Virus record (IMG/VR): IMGVR_UViG_3300025508_000008
Coordinates: 40,203 to 104,202 of that record
From: a virus
Direction: 5' to 3' (one strand)
Length of the DNA stretch: 64,000 nt
A model generated the notes under the pieces. It saw nothing but the letters and a program-made list of their open reading frames with translations. It did no database searches and had not been told where the DNA came from. Of the stretch, positions 14,767 through 20,667 are shown piece by piece. The position numbers and the translations under genes were made by a program. Position 1 is the first letter of the stretch. Each line of letters starts with the position of its first letter.

Positions 14767-14838
14767 TGTCCCCAGCAGGATTTGAACCTGCGACCAATTC
14801 GTTATGAGCGAACCACTCTACCGCTGAGTTATAAGGAC
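14767..14838 (-). tRNA. tRNA-Met or tRNA-Ile2 (CAT)
   Basis: Complete cloverleaf: acceptor GTCCTTA/TGGGGAC, D-arm ACTC/GAGT, anticodon loop CTCATAA, T-arm GCAGG/CCTGC. CAT could be elongator Met or Ile with lysidine. No CCA encoded. Confidence 0.9.
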
Positions 14839-14842
14839 ATTA

Positions 14843-14940
14843 TTAAAGAGAGTTTCGGGTCTTTCAAGGTTACTTCCCTATAGCGAGGCTAACCTTTACC
14901 TATATCGCCAGCTGTTATGAAGCTTCACTACTCTCCTTAA
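14843..14940 (-). repeat. Spacer hairpin between tRNAs (terminal inverted repeat)
   Basis: TTAAAGAGAGT (14843-14853) pairs with ACTCTCCTTAA (14930-14940), closing a 98-base spacer that also contains GGTTA/TAACC. No gene. Similar spacer hairpins lie at 15348-15422, 15501-15600 and 16134-16197. Confidence 0.6.
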
Positions 14941-14956
14941 TGGTTTTTAAAATTAG

Positions 14957-15027
14957 AAGCGGTCGTGGGACTCGAACCCAACCGTAGGGTTATGAGCCCT
15001 GCATGCTACCAGTTACAACACCCCGCG
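14957..15027 (-). tRNA. tRNA-fMet (CAT), initiator
   Basis: Anticodon loop CTCATAA on a stem with GGG/CCC, and an unpaired C1, the marks of initiator tRNA. T-loop TTCGAGT. Acceptor CGCGGGG pairs with GACCGCT at positions 2-5 only; positions 6 and 7 do not pair, which is odd. Confidence 0.8.
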
Positions 15028-15053
15028 ATGTTACTTTCTATTAAACTAATTAG

Positions 15054-15126
15054 CGGTCCACATGGGGGTCGAACCCACAATCTTCGCCGTGACAGGGCGA
15101 CATGTTACCAACAACACTTCTGAACC
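15054..15126 (-). tRNA. tRNA-Asp (GTC)
   Basis: Anticodon arm TCGCC-CTGTCAC-GGCGA, T-arm GTGGG/CCCAT, acceptor GGTTCAG/GTGGACC with one mismatch at position 7, discriminator G as expected for Asp. Confidence 0.88.
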
Positions 15127-15240
15127 GGTTACCTTTACATTCCAAAGGTTAAGCAGGTTTCGTTAATGGACTTTCCTTCCTTGTTTAGACTATCTGTTTT
15201 TACGCCTATATTTCAAAACTGGACTTGTTATCTAATATTC

Positions 15241-15261
15241 ACTTAAGTAGTCATCTTAAGT
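15241..15261. repeat. Perfect hairpin in tRNA spacer
   Basis: ACTTAAG-TAGTCAT-CTTAAGT, seven pairs, in the 140-base spacer between tRNA-Asp and tRNA-Ala. The rest of that spacer shows nothing else clear. Confidence 0.5.
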
Positions 15262-15269
15262 TAGTTTTG

Positions 15270-15342
15270 TGGAGCCAATGGGATTCGAACCCACATCCTT
15301 TTCGTTGCAAACGAAATGCTCAGCCAGTTGAGCTATGACCCC
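15270..15342 (-). tRNA. tRNA-Ala (TGC)
   Basis: Acceptor GGGGTCA/TGGCTCC, D-arm GCTC/GAGC, anticodon arm TTTCG-TTTGCAA-CGAAA, T-arm GTGGG-TTCGAAT-CCCAT. Confidence 0.92.
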
Positions 15343-15347
15343 TAGTA

Positions 15348-15422
15348 AAAGTAGTTAATATGACGTTTGCTCAAGTTATGGTTGACTGCTCAGCCGTACT
15401 TTAACGGTTCTTTAACTACTTT
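15348..15422 (-). repeat. Spacer hairpin between tRNAs
   Basis: AAAGTAGTTAA and TTAACTACTTT form an 11-pair perfect stem enclosing the spacer between tRNA-Ala and tRNA-Glu. Confidence 0.6.
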
Positions 15423-15424
15423 AG

Positions 15425-15496
15425 TACTGCCGAAGGGTTTCGATCCCTCTTTTACACCGTGAAAGGGTGGTGTCCTAGCCAGTAGACGACGGCAGC
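15425..15496 (-). tRNA. tRNA-Glu (TTC)
   Basis: Acceptor GCTGCCG/CGGCAGT, D-arm GTCT/GGAC, anticodon loop CTTTCAC, T-arm GAGGG-ATCGAAA-CCCTT. Confidence 0.9.
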
Positions 15497-15500
15497 ATTT

Positions 15501-15600
15501 AAATAGTAGGTAAGCTCCACATTTTCACTTACCTAACTTAGCGACCTCTATGGTTGTGAATCCATTTTAAAGGGGTTCCTCGGTTCTAAGTTTACTATTT
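15501..15600 (-). repeat. Spacer hairpin between tRNAs
   Basis: AAATAGTA (15501-15508) pairs with TACTATTT (15593-15600), closing the spacer between tRNA-Glu and tRNA-Gly. Confidence 0.55.
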
Positions 15601-15602
15601 AG

Positions 15603-15675
15603 AGCGGATGATGGGATTCGAACCCACAACATTTAGCTTGGAAGGCTAAGACTCTACCAGTTGAGCTACATCCGC
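15603..15675 (-). tRNA. tRNA-Gly (TCC)
   Basis: Acceptor GCGGATG/CATCCGC perfect, D-arm GCTC/GAGT, anticodon arm TTAGC-CTTCCAA-GCTAA, T-arm GTGGG/CCCAT. Confidence 0.93.
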
Positions 15676-15680
15676 ACTTT

Positions 15681-15926
15681 CTATTTCCTGTATGCTGCTT
15701 TTATATCTTCAACACTAAACCAATCATATTCTTTCAAATCAGAAAGAAACCAGTGACATTTATAATCAAAGATATTATAACTTGGAAATACTTTTCTGTA
15801 AGAATTACCGTCAGCGATTTTGTGAGGGTATCTTCTTACTGCTTTACTTGCCATCCTTTTAGCGTGTGGAGTATAGTTTCTGCTATAATCTGATACGACA
15901 GGATGTTTCTTTTTACTTCTGCTCAT
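15681..15926 (-). CDS. Small basic phage protein
   Basis: 81 aa, starting MSRSKKKHPVVSDYSRNYTP and continuing with AKRMASKAVRRYPHKI, RKVFPSYNIFDYK and a C-terminal acidic helix. Basic phage proteins with this layout (KKxP, then KRxASKxVRR, then a W/Y-rich IxDYK) occur in many large phages and are of unknown function. It is inserted between two tRNA genes, six bases upstream of tRNA-Gly in transcription order, and so would be in the same transcript. Confidence 0.75.
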   Translation of the reverse strand: MSRSKKKHPVVSDYSRNYTPHAKRMASKAVRRYPHKIADGNSYRKVFPSYNIFDYKCHWFLSDLKEYDWFSVEDIKAAYRK

Positions 15927-15998
15927 TGTTTTCTAGTTTAACGATTAACGTAACTAGAATACAGAGTTTTTAAATTTAGTCATAGTGTTTACTTTTTG

Positions 15999-16071
15999 AG
16001 CCTCTAACCGGGATCGAACCGATGACAATCACGTTACAAATGTGATGCTCTACCAACTGAGCTATAGAGGC
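15999..16071 (-). tRNA. tRNA-Thr (TGT)
   Basis: Normal gene order. Acceptor GCCTCTA/TAGAGGC perfect, D-arm GCTC/GAGC, anticodon loop TTTGTAA on TCACA/CGTGA (one mismatch). A second Thr(TGT), the permuted one, is at 14532-14611. Confidence 0.9.
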
Positions 16072-16133
16072 AATTAAATTAGAATAGCGCTTGAATGCCT
16101 TTTAAGTTCTCCATCAACCTCTAACTTTTATTA

Positions 16134-16197
16134 AAAATAACTTGTGTTATTCAACAATATTAATTTCAACTGTTTCTAGCTACACAATAGTTATTTT
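16134..16197 (-). repeat. Spacer hairpin between tRNAs
   Basis: AAAATAACTTGTGT pairs with ACACAATAGTTATTTT (two-base bulge) in the spacer between tRNA-Thr and tRNA-Leu. Confidence 0.5.
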
Positions 16198-16203
16198 CTT
16201 TTG

Positions 16204-16278
16204 TACCTGAGAAGGGATTCGAACCCTCATGACCTAGAACCTAAATCTAGTGCGTAATGCCATTTCCGCCACTCAGGC
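16204..16278 (-). tRNA. tRNA-Leu (TAG)
   Basis: Acceptor GCCTGAG/CTCAGGT, anticodon arm CTAGA-TTTAGGT-TCTAG, T-arm GAGGG-TTCGAAT-CCCTT. The variable region is short for a class II tRNA. Confidence 0.87.
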
Positions 16279-16285
16279 ATCTCTT

Positions 16286-16308
16286 ATTATCCAATATGTC
16301 AATGATCT
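16286..16308 (-). promoter_or_regulatory. 23-bp repeat upstream of tRNA-Leu, candidate promoter
   Basis: Identical to 21393-21415, which precedes the whole RNA cluster. On the minus strand it contains ATTGACATATTGGATAAT, ending eight bases before tRNA-Leu. Two copies, each before a block of tRNAs, suggest a promoter. The spacing does not fit a standard sigma-70 pair. Confidence 0.45.
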
Positions 16309-16361
16309 CACTACTATTATACCATAAATATACGAAGTTCTACTTTACCTACAAACTTTTT

Positions 16362-16535
16362 CTACTTATTTCTAATTATTTCTTCAATAATAGTGTACCT
16401 GCTAGGGTAACTTGCAATAACATCTGTTTGGGACAAAAAAGTTATTCTTCCTTTATTTACTATATATGAATCTGCTATTATTTCTTTATAGAACTTAGCT
16501 GATGGCATATTAATATATAATTTATACTTACTCAT
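16362..16535 (-). CDS. Hypothetical 57-aa protein
   Basis: ATG 16535 to TAG 16362. Begins MSKYKLYINMPSAKFYKEII and ends in a helix TIIEEIIRNK. It lies between tRNA-Cys and tRNA-Leu in the cluster, followed by the CTTCGTATATTTAT motif and the 23-bp repeat. No family recognised. Confidence 0.6.
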   Translation of the reverse strand: MSKYKLYINMPSAKFYKEIIADSYIVNKGRITFLSQTDVIASYPSRYTIIEEIIRNK

Positions 16536-16550
16536 ACTATTTTAATTTAG

Positions 16551-16622
16551 AGGGACATATCGGGATCGAACCGATGTAAATAGTTTTGCAGACTATCACC
16601 TAAGCCATTCGGCCAATGTCCC
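16551..16622 (-). tRNA. tRNA-Cys (GCA)
   Basis: Acceptor GGGACAT/ATGTCCC perfect, anticodon arm ATAGT-CTGCAAA-ACTAT, T-arm ATCGG-TTCGATC-CCGAT. Confidence 0.92.
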
Positions 16623-16746
16623 TTAGGTTCTTCTTCTACTATTTTTTCTGTTGTTGCGTTCATTGTAACTGATTTTTAAATTAATCTTTTAACTGTTATT
16701 GAGACCTAAATATAATGATTAGATCTCAATTAACCAACTTTCTTGT

Positions 16747-17298
16747 TTAGAAAAGTAAATAAGGTTTCCACTCTTCCGGAATGTATGTTGTCTTCTTTAG
16801 TAACATTAAATAGTGTGGACGTTGTGGTTTTGGTATATTTTTTGTATACTCTTCTACCATTAGATCCGCTTTTTCCCCATTACATTTCTTACAAGCTGTT
16901 ACTAGATTATCCCATGCGTTTGGTCCTCCTTTTGATTGAGGAATAACGTGATCTAACGTAAGTAACTTTTTTGTAGTCTGTCCACAATATACACACTCGA
17001 AATTATCTCTTTTATAGATATTCTCTCTTGTTAGTGGTACCTTTTGAAAGTTAAGTTTCACATAAGTGAATACTCTAATAATTGATGGTTTATTAATCTC
17101 TAAATTTGGATTAACAACACCGAATGTCTCTGGGTATTCTGCTATAATGTCTGCATTACCTTTAAAAGAGATTACGAAAGCTCTTTCAGTAGTGATAATG
17201 CTTCTAGGAATATAGCTAGAATCGACTACCAGAGTTTTACTGTAGCGATTTTTCATAATTTCTACTTTTTGGGTTAATGAAACATTTTCTTTTTCCAT
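16747..17298 (-). CDS. HNH endonuclease
   Basis: 183 aa. The C-terminal half holds a complete HNH fold with zinc-binding cysteine pairs: CVYCG (about 101-105), LDHVIPQSKGG (about 115-125, catalytic His), WDNLVTACKKCN (about 129-140). The N-terminal half (about 1-90) resembles the conserved front part of Bacteroidota-type HNH proteins (ending RVFTYVKLNFQKVPLTRENIYKRD). It nicks or cuts DNA, and phage HNH genes between tRNAs often act as homing endonucleases that spread themselves, which fits its place inside this cluster. Confidence 0.92.
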   Translation of the reverse strand: MEKENVSLTQKVEIMKNRYSKTLVVDSSYIPRSIITTERAFVISFKGNADIIAEYPETFGVVNPNLEINKPSIIRVFTYVKLNFQKVPLTRENIYKRDNFECVYCGQTTKKLLTLDHVIPQSKGGPNAWDNLVTACKKCNGEKADLMVEEYTKNIPKPQRPHYLMLLKKTTYIPEEWKPYLLF

Positions 17299-17354
17299 AT
17301 GCTAAAGATCGCATATAATTATAACTCTACCAACTAAATTAGTAGTTTTCTTTG

Positions 17355-17427
17355 CACGCCTGGAAGGAATCGAACCTTCAACCTTTAGTTTTGGAGACTA
17401 CTGCTCTACCGATTGAGCTACAGACGT
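17355..17427 (-). tRNA. tRNA-Trp (CCA)
   Basis: Acceptor ACGTCTG/CAGGCGT, D-arm GCTC/GAGC, anticodon arm GTAGT-CTCCAAA-ACTAA, T-arm GAAGG/CCTTC, discriminator G. Confidence 0.92.
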
Positions 17428-17432
17428 ATTTA

Positions 17433-17555
17433 CTATGCCACTAATCTACTCTTAGTCTTCCACTTAACTCTGTAAGCGGTTTTGAAGGCTTTACTACGTC
17501 TTGTATTGGCGTAGCCGATCCTTAGCGATTCTTGGTTTCCCATTAAATTACTCAT
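17433..17555 (-). CDS. Small basic 40-aa protein
   Basis: ATG 17555 to TAG 17433, beginning MSNLMGNQESLRIGYANTRR and ending KWKTKSRLVA. Strongly basic, so it may bind nucleic acid. It lies between the 229-aa membrane protein and tRNA-Trp. Support is the uninterrupted frame and its basic composition; function unknown. Confidence 0.45.
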   Translation of the reverse strand: MSNLMGNQESLRIGYANTRRSKAFKTAYRVKWKTKSRLVA

Positions 17556-17585
17556 TGATTTATTATTTAAAAATTTATATTTGAA

Positions 17586-18275
17586 TTAGTAGGCTATTTT
17601 TGCCCAACGTGTCTTTCCGCTCCAGATACTGTCTTTCAGTAGTATGAACGGTTGACCCTTAAGTACTACATCCCCTTTTCTTTGTGATTCTTTTGATTTT
17701 CCTATAACTCCCACTCTTATACTACGAGCAGTTTTCGCTTTCCACAGTATAGTGCTTCCTTCTACAGGCTCTATCAGCAATTCTCCTGTTGATTCCTGTA
17801 TCTGTACATACCCTTTTTTGGTTAGTAGCTCTTTAATCTTATTTAAAACCTCTCCATCTTTATCTCCTCTCAATTTAATATAATCGGTGTAAGCTTCCAC
17901 AGTATTTTGGTCTTGTGCATAATCCCATAACTGGTATGTGTTTTTTTCTATCTCTAAGTGTACCTGTCTTAAGGAATCATAAGAGATTTTAATAATCTCT
18001 AATTTTACCTTCTCTCCTTGTAGATTTTCTTCTGAGATTTTTAAATCTTCCACTAAAAGTTCTGCTACATCTTTAAGTTTATTTGTTCTTAGCAGTAGTT
18101 CATTTTTTGCATCTCTTTCTCTTACTACCTCGTGTTTTGTCTCAACTGCATAGAATGCAGTAAGGAAGGAAACTATAACTAGTAACACTACTACGCCCCA
18201 AAGTACATTATTAATTGCCCTACTTTTTCGGGCATTCTTATTTGTTACTGCTATTAACTCCTTAATATTACTCAT
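17586..18275 (-). CDS. Membrane-anchored coiled-coil protein
   Basis: 229 aa. A short basic N-terminus, one membrane span (about 23-43, VLWGVVVLLVIVSFLTAFY), a long heptad-rich region (about 45-125) and a C-terminal domain of strands with RVGVIGKSKE and a TRWAKIAY ending. The layout (single N-terminal span, coiled coil, compact C-terminal domain on the outer side) suits an envelope or spanin-like role, but no family is recognised. It is 13 bases from the next membrane gene upstream, so they are probably translated together. Confidence 0.65.
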   Translation of the reverse strand: MSNIKELIAVTNKNARKSRAINNVLWGVVVLLVIVSFLTAFYAVETKHEVVRERDAKNELLLRTNKLKDVAELLVEDLKISEENLQGEKVKLEIIKISYDSLRQVHLEIEKNTYQLWDYAQDQNTVEAYTDYIKLRGDKDGEVLNKIKELLTKKGYVQIQESTGELLIEPVEGSTILWKAKTARSIRVGVIGKSKESQRKGDVVLKGQPFILLKDSIWSGKTRWAKIAY

Positions 18276-18288
18276 AATTATAAACTAT

Positions 18289-18699
18289 TTATGTGCTGAT
18301 ATATAATGCTAAATCACTCTCTACTGCTGTTATATCTTGTTCTGAATTAGGAAGTATCCCGTTTTCAATCCTGTTTACAGTTTTATCGAAGATTCGTAAG
18401 CCGTTTAGTTTCTGCTTTTGTACTTTTACTACGTTAAAGGACTTTGAAGCAAATGCTACCGGAAGTACCTCCCCTACAAACCCTGTTACTGTTCCCATAT
18501 GTTCCCATAGCCCCTGTAATTTTGTAAGGAGTTCTGGCTTAAGTACGAAGAGAAGTCCAACAGCTACTGCAAGTACTATACCAACTATTATATAGGTACG
18601 GGCTAATTTAATACGTGATTCTAAATCCTCTTTATAGAACTCGATATCATCTTTTAAATCTTCTATTAGTATTTTCTGCGCTTTTGACAGTTCTTCCAT
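18289..18699 (-). CDS. Membrane protein with coiled coil
   Basis: 136 aa. The N-terminal 30 residues are a charged helix (AQKILIEDLKDDIEFYKEDLESRIKL), then a membrane span (about 37-53), a mixed region and a helical C-terminus. No motif known. It precedes the 229-aa membrane protein, and the two look like partners. CTATTTATTATT lies just upstream of its ATG, matching the AT-rich start motif seen elsewhere in this phage. Confidence 0.6.
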   Translation of the reverse strand: MEELSKAQKILIEDLKDDIEFYKEDLESRIKLARTYIIVGIVLAVAVGLLFVLKPELLTKLQGLWEHMGTVTGFVGEVLPVAFASKSFNVVKVQKQKLNGLRIFDKTVNRIENGILPNSEQDITAVESDLALYIST

Positions 18700-18723
18700 A
18701 ATAATAAATAGTTTGGAATATTG

Positions 18724-18796
18724 TACCCCTCCTAGGATTCGAACCTAAAGTCGCCTCTTTAGAAGAGAGGTGCTTTTCCATTTAAGCTACAGGGGC
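18724..18796 (-). tRNA. tRNA-Arg (TCT)
   Basis: Acceptor GCCCCTG/GAGGGGT (one mismatch at position 7), anticodon arm CCTCT-CTTCTAA-AGAGG, T-arm TTAGG-TTCGAAT-CCTAG. Confidence 0.9.
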
Positions 18797-18798
18797 AG

Positions 18799-18951
18799 AT
18801 ACCTAGTTTTCGTACTAGGTAAACGTGAATCCGTGCTCCCTTAGAAACACCTAAATTCAACAGCTGCTAGGCTGCTAATGCAAAGTTGTCGTTTGCGTAA
18901 ATACTAATCTACTATCATCCACGTTTTCCATTGTCAAAACCAGTCGGCCCC
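18799..18951 (-). ncRNA. ssrA: tmRNA, coding piece (permuted gene)
   Basis: The mature 5' end GGGGCCG starts at 18951, followed by ACTGGTTTTGACAATGG as in tmRNA. The tag reading frame runs from 18896 to 18867 and encodes ANDNFALAA then TAG, a typical degradation tag ending ALAA. Paired segments AAACGTG (18920-18926) and CACGTTT (18821-18827) enclose the frame, and a perfect hairpin ACCTAGT/ACTAGGT (18801-18820) lies at the far end. The acceptor piece (next entry) precedes it in transcription order, which makes this a circularly permuted, two-piece tmRNA. Function: release of ribosomes stalled on broken mRNA, with tagging for proteolysis. Confidence 0.88.
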
Positions 18952-18972
18952 ATGGTCTTAAAAGTCTCATAG

Positions 18973-19035
18973 TGGAGCCGGAGAGTATCGAACTCTCGTC
19001 CAACGAAATGTCAATAATTATCAACGATTTGTATT
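18973..19035 (-). ncRNA. ssrA: tmRNA, acceptor piece (permuted gene)
   Basis: Contains the tRNA-like 3' end: T-arm GAGAG-TTCGATA-CTCTC, acceptor CGGCTCC (18974-18980) and discriminator A. CGGCTCC pairs with GGGGCCG of the coding piece over seven pairs (one G-U). CGTTG near 19004 can pair with CAATG of the coding piece to form the connecting helix. A 21-base spacer separates the two mature ends. The start of this piece near 19035 is uncertain. CCA is not encoded. Confidence 0.85.
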
Positions 19036-19038
19036 TTG

Positions 19039-19112
19039 TACCTCCAGTAAGACTCGAACTTACAGGTCTTAACGTCCGTAGCGTTATGTTTTTCCAGTTA
19101 AACTATGAAGGC
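19039..19112 (-). tRNA. tRNA-Arg (ACG)
   Basis: Acceptor GCCTTCA/TGGAGGT (G-U pairs included), anticodon arm TAACG-CTACGGA-CGTTA, T-arm GTAAG-TTCGAGT-CTTAC. Confidence 0.92.
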
Positions 19113-19177
19113 AGTTGTAGGATATCGCTTAACCTACTAGATGTGATCAATATCTATTTTTTTATACGATTTTTTTG

Positions 19178-19261
19178 TACCCCTGACAAGATTCGAACTT
19201 GCAAGCCTCTAAGGCAATAGGGCTTAAACCTATCGTGTATCGCCATTTCCACCACAGGGGC
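19178..19261 (-). tRNA. tRNA-Leu (TAA)
   Basis: Class II. Acceptor GCCCCTG/CAGGGGT, anticodon arm ATAGG-TTTAAGC-CCTAT, variable arm GCCTTAGAGGC, T-arm GCAAG/CTTGT. Confidence 0.93.
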
Positions 19262-19319
19262 ATTTGTAATGTCAAAAACTTCCCTAACGGAGGAAAACTT
19301 CATTACGAGCTTATTTTTG

Positions 19320-19392
19320 GGTGAAAGACGGGGCTCGAACCCGCAATCGCTTGGACCACAACCAAGTGCTTTACCATTCAGCTACAATCACC
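19320..19392 (-). tRNA. tRNA-His (GTG)
   Basis: Anticodon arm CTTGG-TTGTGGT-CCAAG, T-arm GCGGG-TTCGAGC-CCCGT. Extra G at -1 (19392) faces discriminator C (19320), the His signature. Two T-T mismatches in the acceptor. Confidence 0.9.
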
Positions 19393-19404
19393 ATGTTGCT
19401 CTCC

Positions 19405-19731
19405 TTAATACTCTTTATATATTGCTAAATTATTTTCTACTAACCAATCACTAACGTTAACTCCTTCTATATACACTTCAGCTAAGTACCTTCCGTACTT
19501 ACCTTTCTTATCTTTTCGGGTCTTAATAGTAACTTCCTTACCTAGTACTAATTCTCTTAACCTATCTCTTGAAAATTTACCTGCTTCTTTTTCTTCTCCT
19601 CTAACTTCAGGAGCATCAATTCGTAGAATTCTTAACGGTTCTGTAAATGTCATGTTAAATCCTAAATCGATTTGTGCTGTTACAGTATCACCATCGTAAA
19701 CTTTAATAATTTTTGCTTTGTAAGTATACAT
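19405..19731 (-). CDS. Staphylococcal nuclease-like protein
   Basis: 108 aa, one compact SNase (TNase) domain: KVYDGDTVTAQIDLGF (first strands with the metal-binding Asp, about 10-25), LRILRIDAPEVRGEE (catalytic Arg and Asp, about 33-47), and KKGKYGRYLAEVYI (second catalytic Arg, about 79-92). It hydrolyses DNA or RNA with calcium. No signal peptide, so it acts inside the cell or after lysis. The gene is inserted between tRNA-Met and tRNA-His and has an exact TATTTATAATAAA start motif eight bases before its ATG, so it can be expressed by itself. Confidence 0.9.
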   Translation of the reverse strand: MYTYKAKIIKVYDGDTVTAQIDLGFNMTFTEPLRILRIDAPEVRGEEKEAGKFSRDRLRELVLGKEVTIKTRKDKKGKYGRYLAEVYIEGVNVSDWLVENNLAIYKEY

Positions 19732-19738
19732 TATATTG

Positions 19739-19751
19739 TTTATTATAAATA
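19739..19751 (-). promoter_or_regulatory. TATTTATAATAAA start motif
   Basis: Exact 13-mer ending seven bases before the SNase ATG. Same motif at 29327, 44108, 48209 and 62134. It contains TATAAT. Confidence 0.55.
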
Positions 19752-19754
19752 TTG

Positions 19755-19826
19755 TACCGATAGAGAATTTTGAAATCTCGACCTATTCCATATGAAGGAA
19801 GTGCTCTGCCTCTGAGCTATATCGGT
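19755..19826 (-). tRNA. tRNA-Met (CAT)
   Basis: Acceptor ACCGATA/TATCGGT perfect, D-arm GCTC/GAGC, anticodon loop TTCATAT on CTTCC/GGAAT (one mismatch), T-stem with one mismatch. Elongator type. Confidence 0.87.
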
Positions 19827-19835
19827 ATTATTTTG

Positions 19836-19866
19836 TGAACCATAAGGGACTCGAACCCTATACCTC
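19836..19866 (-). pseudogene. Orphan tRNA 3' arm
   Basis: T-arm TAGGG-TTCGAGT-CCCTT followed by ATGGTTC and A, the 3' side of a tRNA. I cannot find a matching 5' acceptor (GAACCAT) in either direction. The 130 bases between it and tRNA-Ser (19996) have no clear cloverleaf but contain an ACTTA/TAAGT hairpin. It may be a tRNA remnant or another interrupted tRNA. Confidence 0.4.
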
Positions 19867-19995
19867 CCCTCCTTTCCTACTTATAAGATCTATTAAGTAT
19901 TCATAATCAACGGAAATCACCAAGTATGTTATTGAAGTCAAGAACCTTAATCGATACAGCTCTCAGTCTCGCAATATACAGCCCATATTTTATAG

Positions 19996-20080
19996 CGGTA
20001 GATATGGGATTCGAACCCATGTAGCTTTTACACCCTACTTGTTTAGCAAACAAGCCTCTTTACCGTTTGAGTAATCTACC
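19996..20080 (-). tRNA. tRNA-Ser (GCT)
   Basis: Class II. Acceptor GGTAGAT/ATCTACC perfect, anticodon arm CTTGT-TTGCTAA-ACAAG, long variable arm, T-loop TTCGAAT, discriminator G. Confidence 0.93.
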
Positions 20081-20088
20081 AGTTTTTG

Positions 20089-20160
20089 TCGGCCTAGTAG
20101 GATTTGAACCTACGACTTGCTGTGTATCGGACAGCTACTCTACCGCTGAGTTATAGACCG
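20089..20160 (-). tRNA. tRNA-Ile (GAT)
   Basis: Acceptor CGGTCTA/TAGGCCG, D-arm ACTC/GAGT, anticodon arm GCTGT-CCGATAC-ACAGC, T-arm GTAGG/CCTAC. Position 33 is C instead of the nearly universal U, so the loop is unusual. Confidence 0.82.
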
Positions 20161-20163
20161 TGG

Positions 20164-20284
20164 TGGGGAAGGTTGGATTTGAACCAACAATGTCAAATTT
20201 CAAGTTTGATTGTTTACCGAAGTAACTCAATTGTATTACTACCATTTCTGAAGAAAGTCTACGCGAGTTGTTTATTTCTTCCCC
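20164..20284 (-). tRNA. Interrupted tRNA, anticodon TGA (Ser), with ~45-base insertion
   Basis: Acceptor strands GGGGAAG (20284-20278) and CTTCCCC (20171-20165) are perfectly complementary but 121 bases apart, about 45 more than a normal tRNA. The 3' part is regular: anticodon arm TCAAA-CTTGAAA-TTTGA, short variable loop, T-arm GTTGG/CCAAC, encoded ACCA. The insertion lies between the acceptor and the D-arm region and contains the same GTAGTAAT...GTTACTTCG block that flanks the permuted tRNAs, here in intron order (trailer first, leader second, joined by TTTC-TTCA-GAAA). The short variable loop is odd for Ser. Confidence 0.65.
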
Positions 20285-20294
20285 ATTTTTACTG

Positions 20295-20368
20295 CTCCTT
20301 AGGTAGGTCTCGAACCTACGACCTATGCATTAACAGTGCACCGCTCTAACCAACTGAGCTACTAAGGA
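20295..20368 (-). tRNA. tRNA-Asn (GTT)
   Basis: Acceptor TCCTTAG/CTAAGGA perfect, anticodon arm GTGCA-CTGTTAA-TGCAT, T-arm GTAGG/CCTAC, discriminator G. Confidence 0.93.
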
Positions 20369-20374
20369 ATATAG

Positions 20375-20447
20375 TGGCTATTACCGGGATCGAACCGGTG
20401 ACACCTAGATCTTCAATCTAGTGCTCTACCTACTGAGCTAAATAGCC
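20375..20447 (-). tRNA. tRNA-Phe (GAA)
   Basis: Acceptor GGCTATT/AATAGCC perfect, anticodon arm CTAGA-TTGAAGA-TCTAG, T-arm ACCGG/CCGGT. Confidence 0.93.
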
Positions 20448-20556
20448 TGGCTGGGGTTTAGAGATTTTGTTTAATACTCTCTCCGGGGCCACCCCCTTTA
20501 AGTACTTTTTCAACCATTTTTTCCTGTTTCCTTCTTTCGGTTAGGTCTCCGCCTCG

Positions 20557-20627
20557 TGCCGCCAGTAGGAATCGAACCTACCCAGTAGAGTTTTACAGAC
20601 TCGCTCGGCACCTTGCCTGTTGTCGGC
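20557..20627 (-). tRNA. tRNA-Tyr (GTA)
   Basis: Anticodon loop CTGTAAA, T-arm GTAGG-TTCGATT-CCTAC, acceptor GCCGACA/TGGCGGC with one mismatch. Short variable region, unlike most bacterial Tyr tRNAs. Confidence 0.85.
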
Positions 20628-20633
20628 TTTAAA

Positions 20634-20662
20634 AAAATTAAGAGAAAGTTTAGAAGAGCTGT
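20634..20662 (-). ncRNA. Trailer of RNA element, copy around the TCA tRNA
   Basis: CTTAATTTT here pairs with AAAATTAAG in the leader at 20738-20770. GCTCTTCTAAACTTTCTC matches the trailer of copy 1 (14178-14195). Confidence 0.45.
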
Positions 20663-20667
20663 TTTGG

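Noticed and set aside
15127-15269. Protein or tRNA gene in the tRNA-Asp to tRNA-Ala spacer
   Set aside because: No open frame of useful length and no T-loop. Only the hairpin at 15241-15261 is clear.
18972-19220. Plus-strand ORF of 82 aa across tRNA genes
   Set aside because: It runs through the tmRNA acceptor piece and tRNA-Arg on the other strand. Similar plus-strand ORFs at 20104, 20995 and 21011 are also tRNA shadows.
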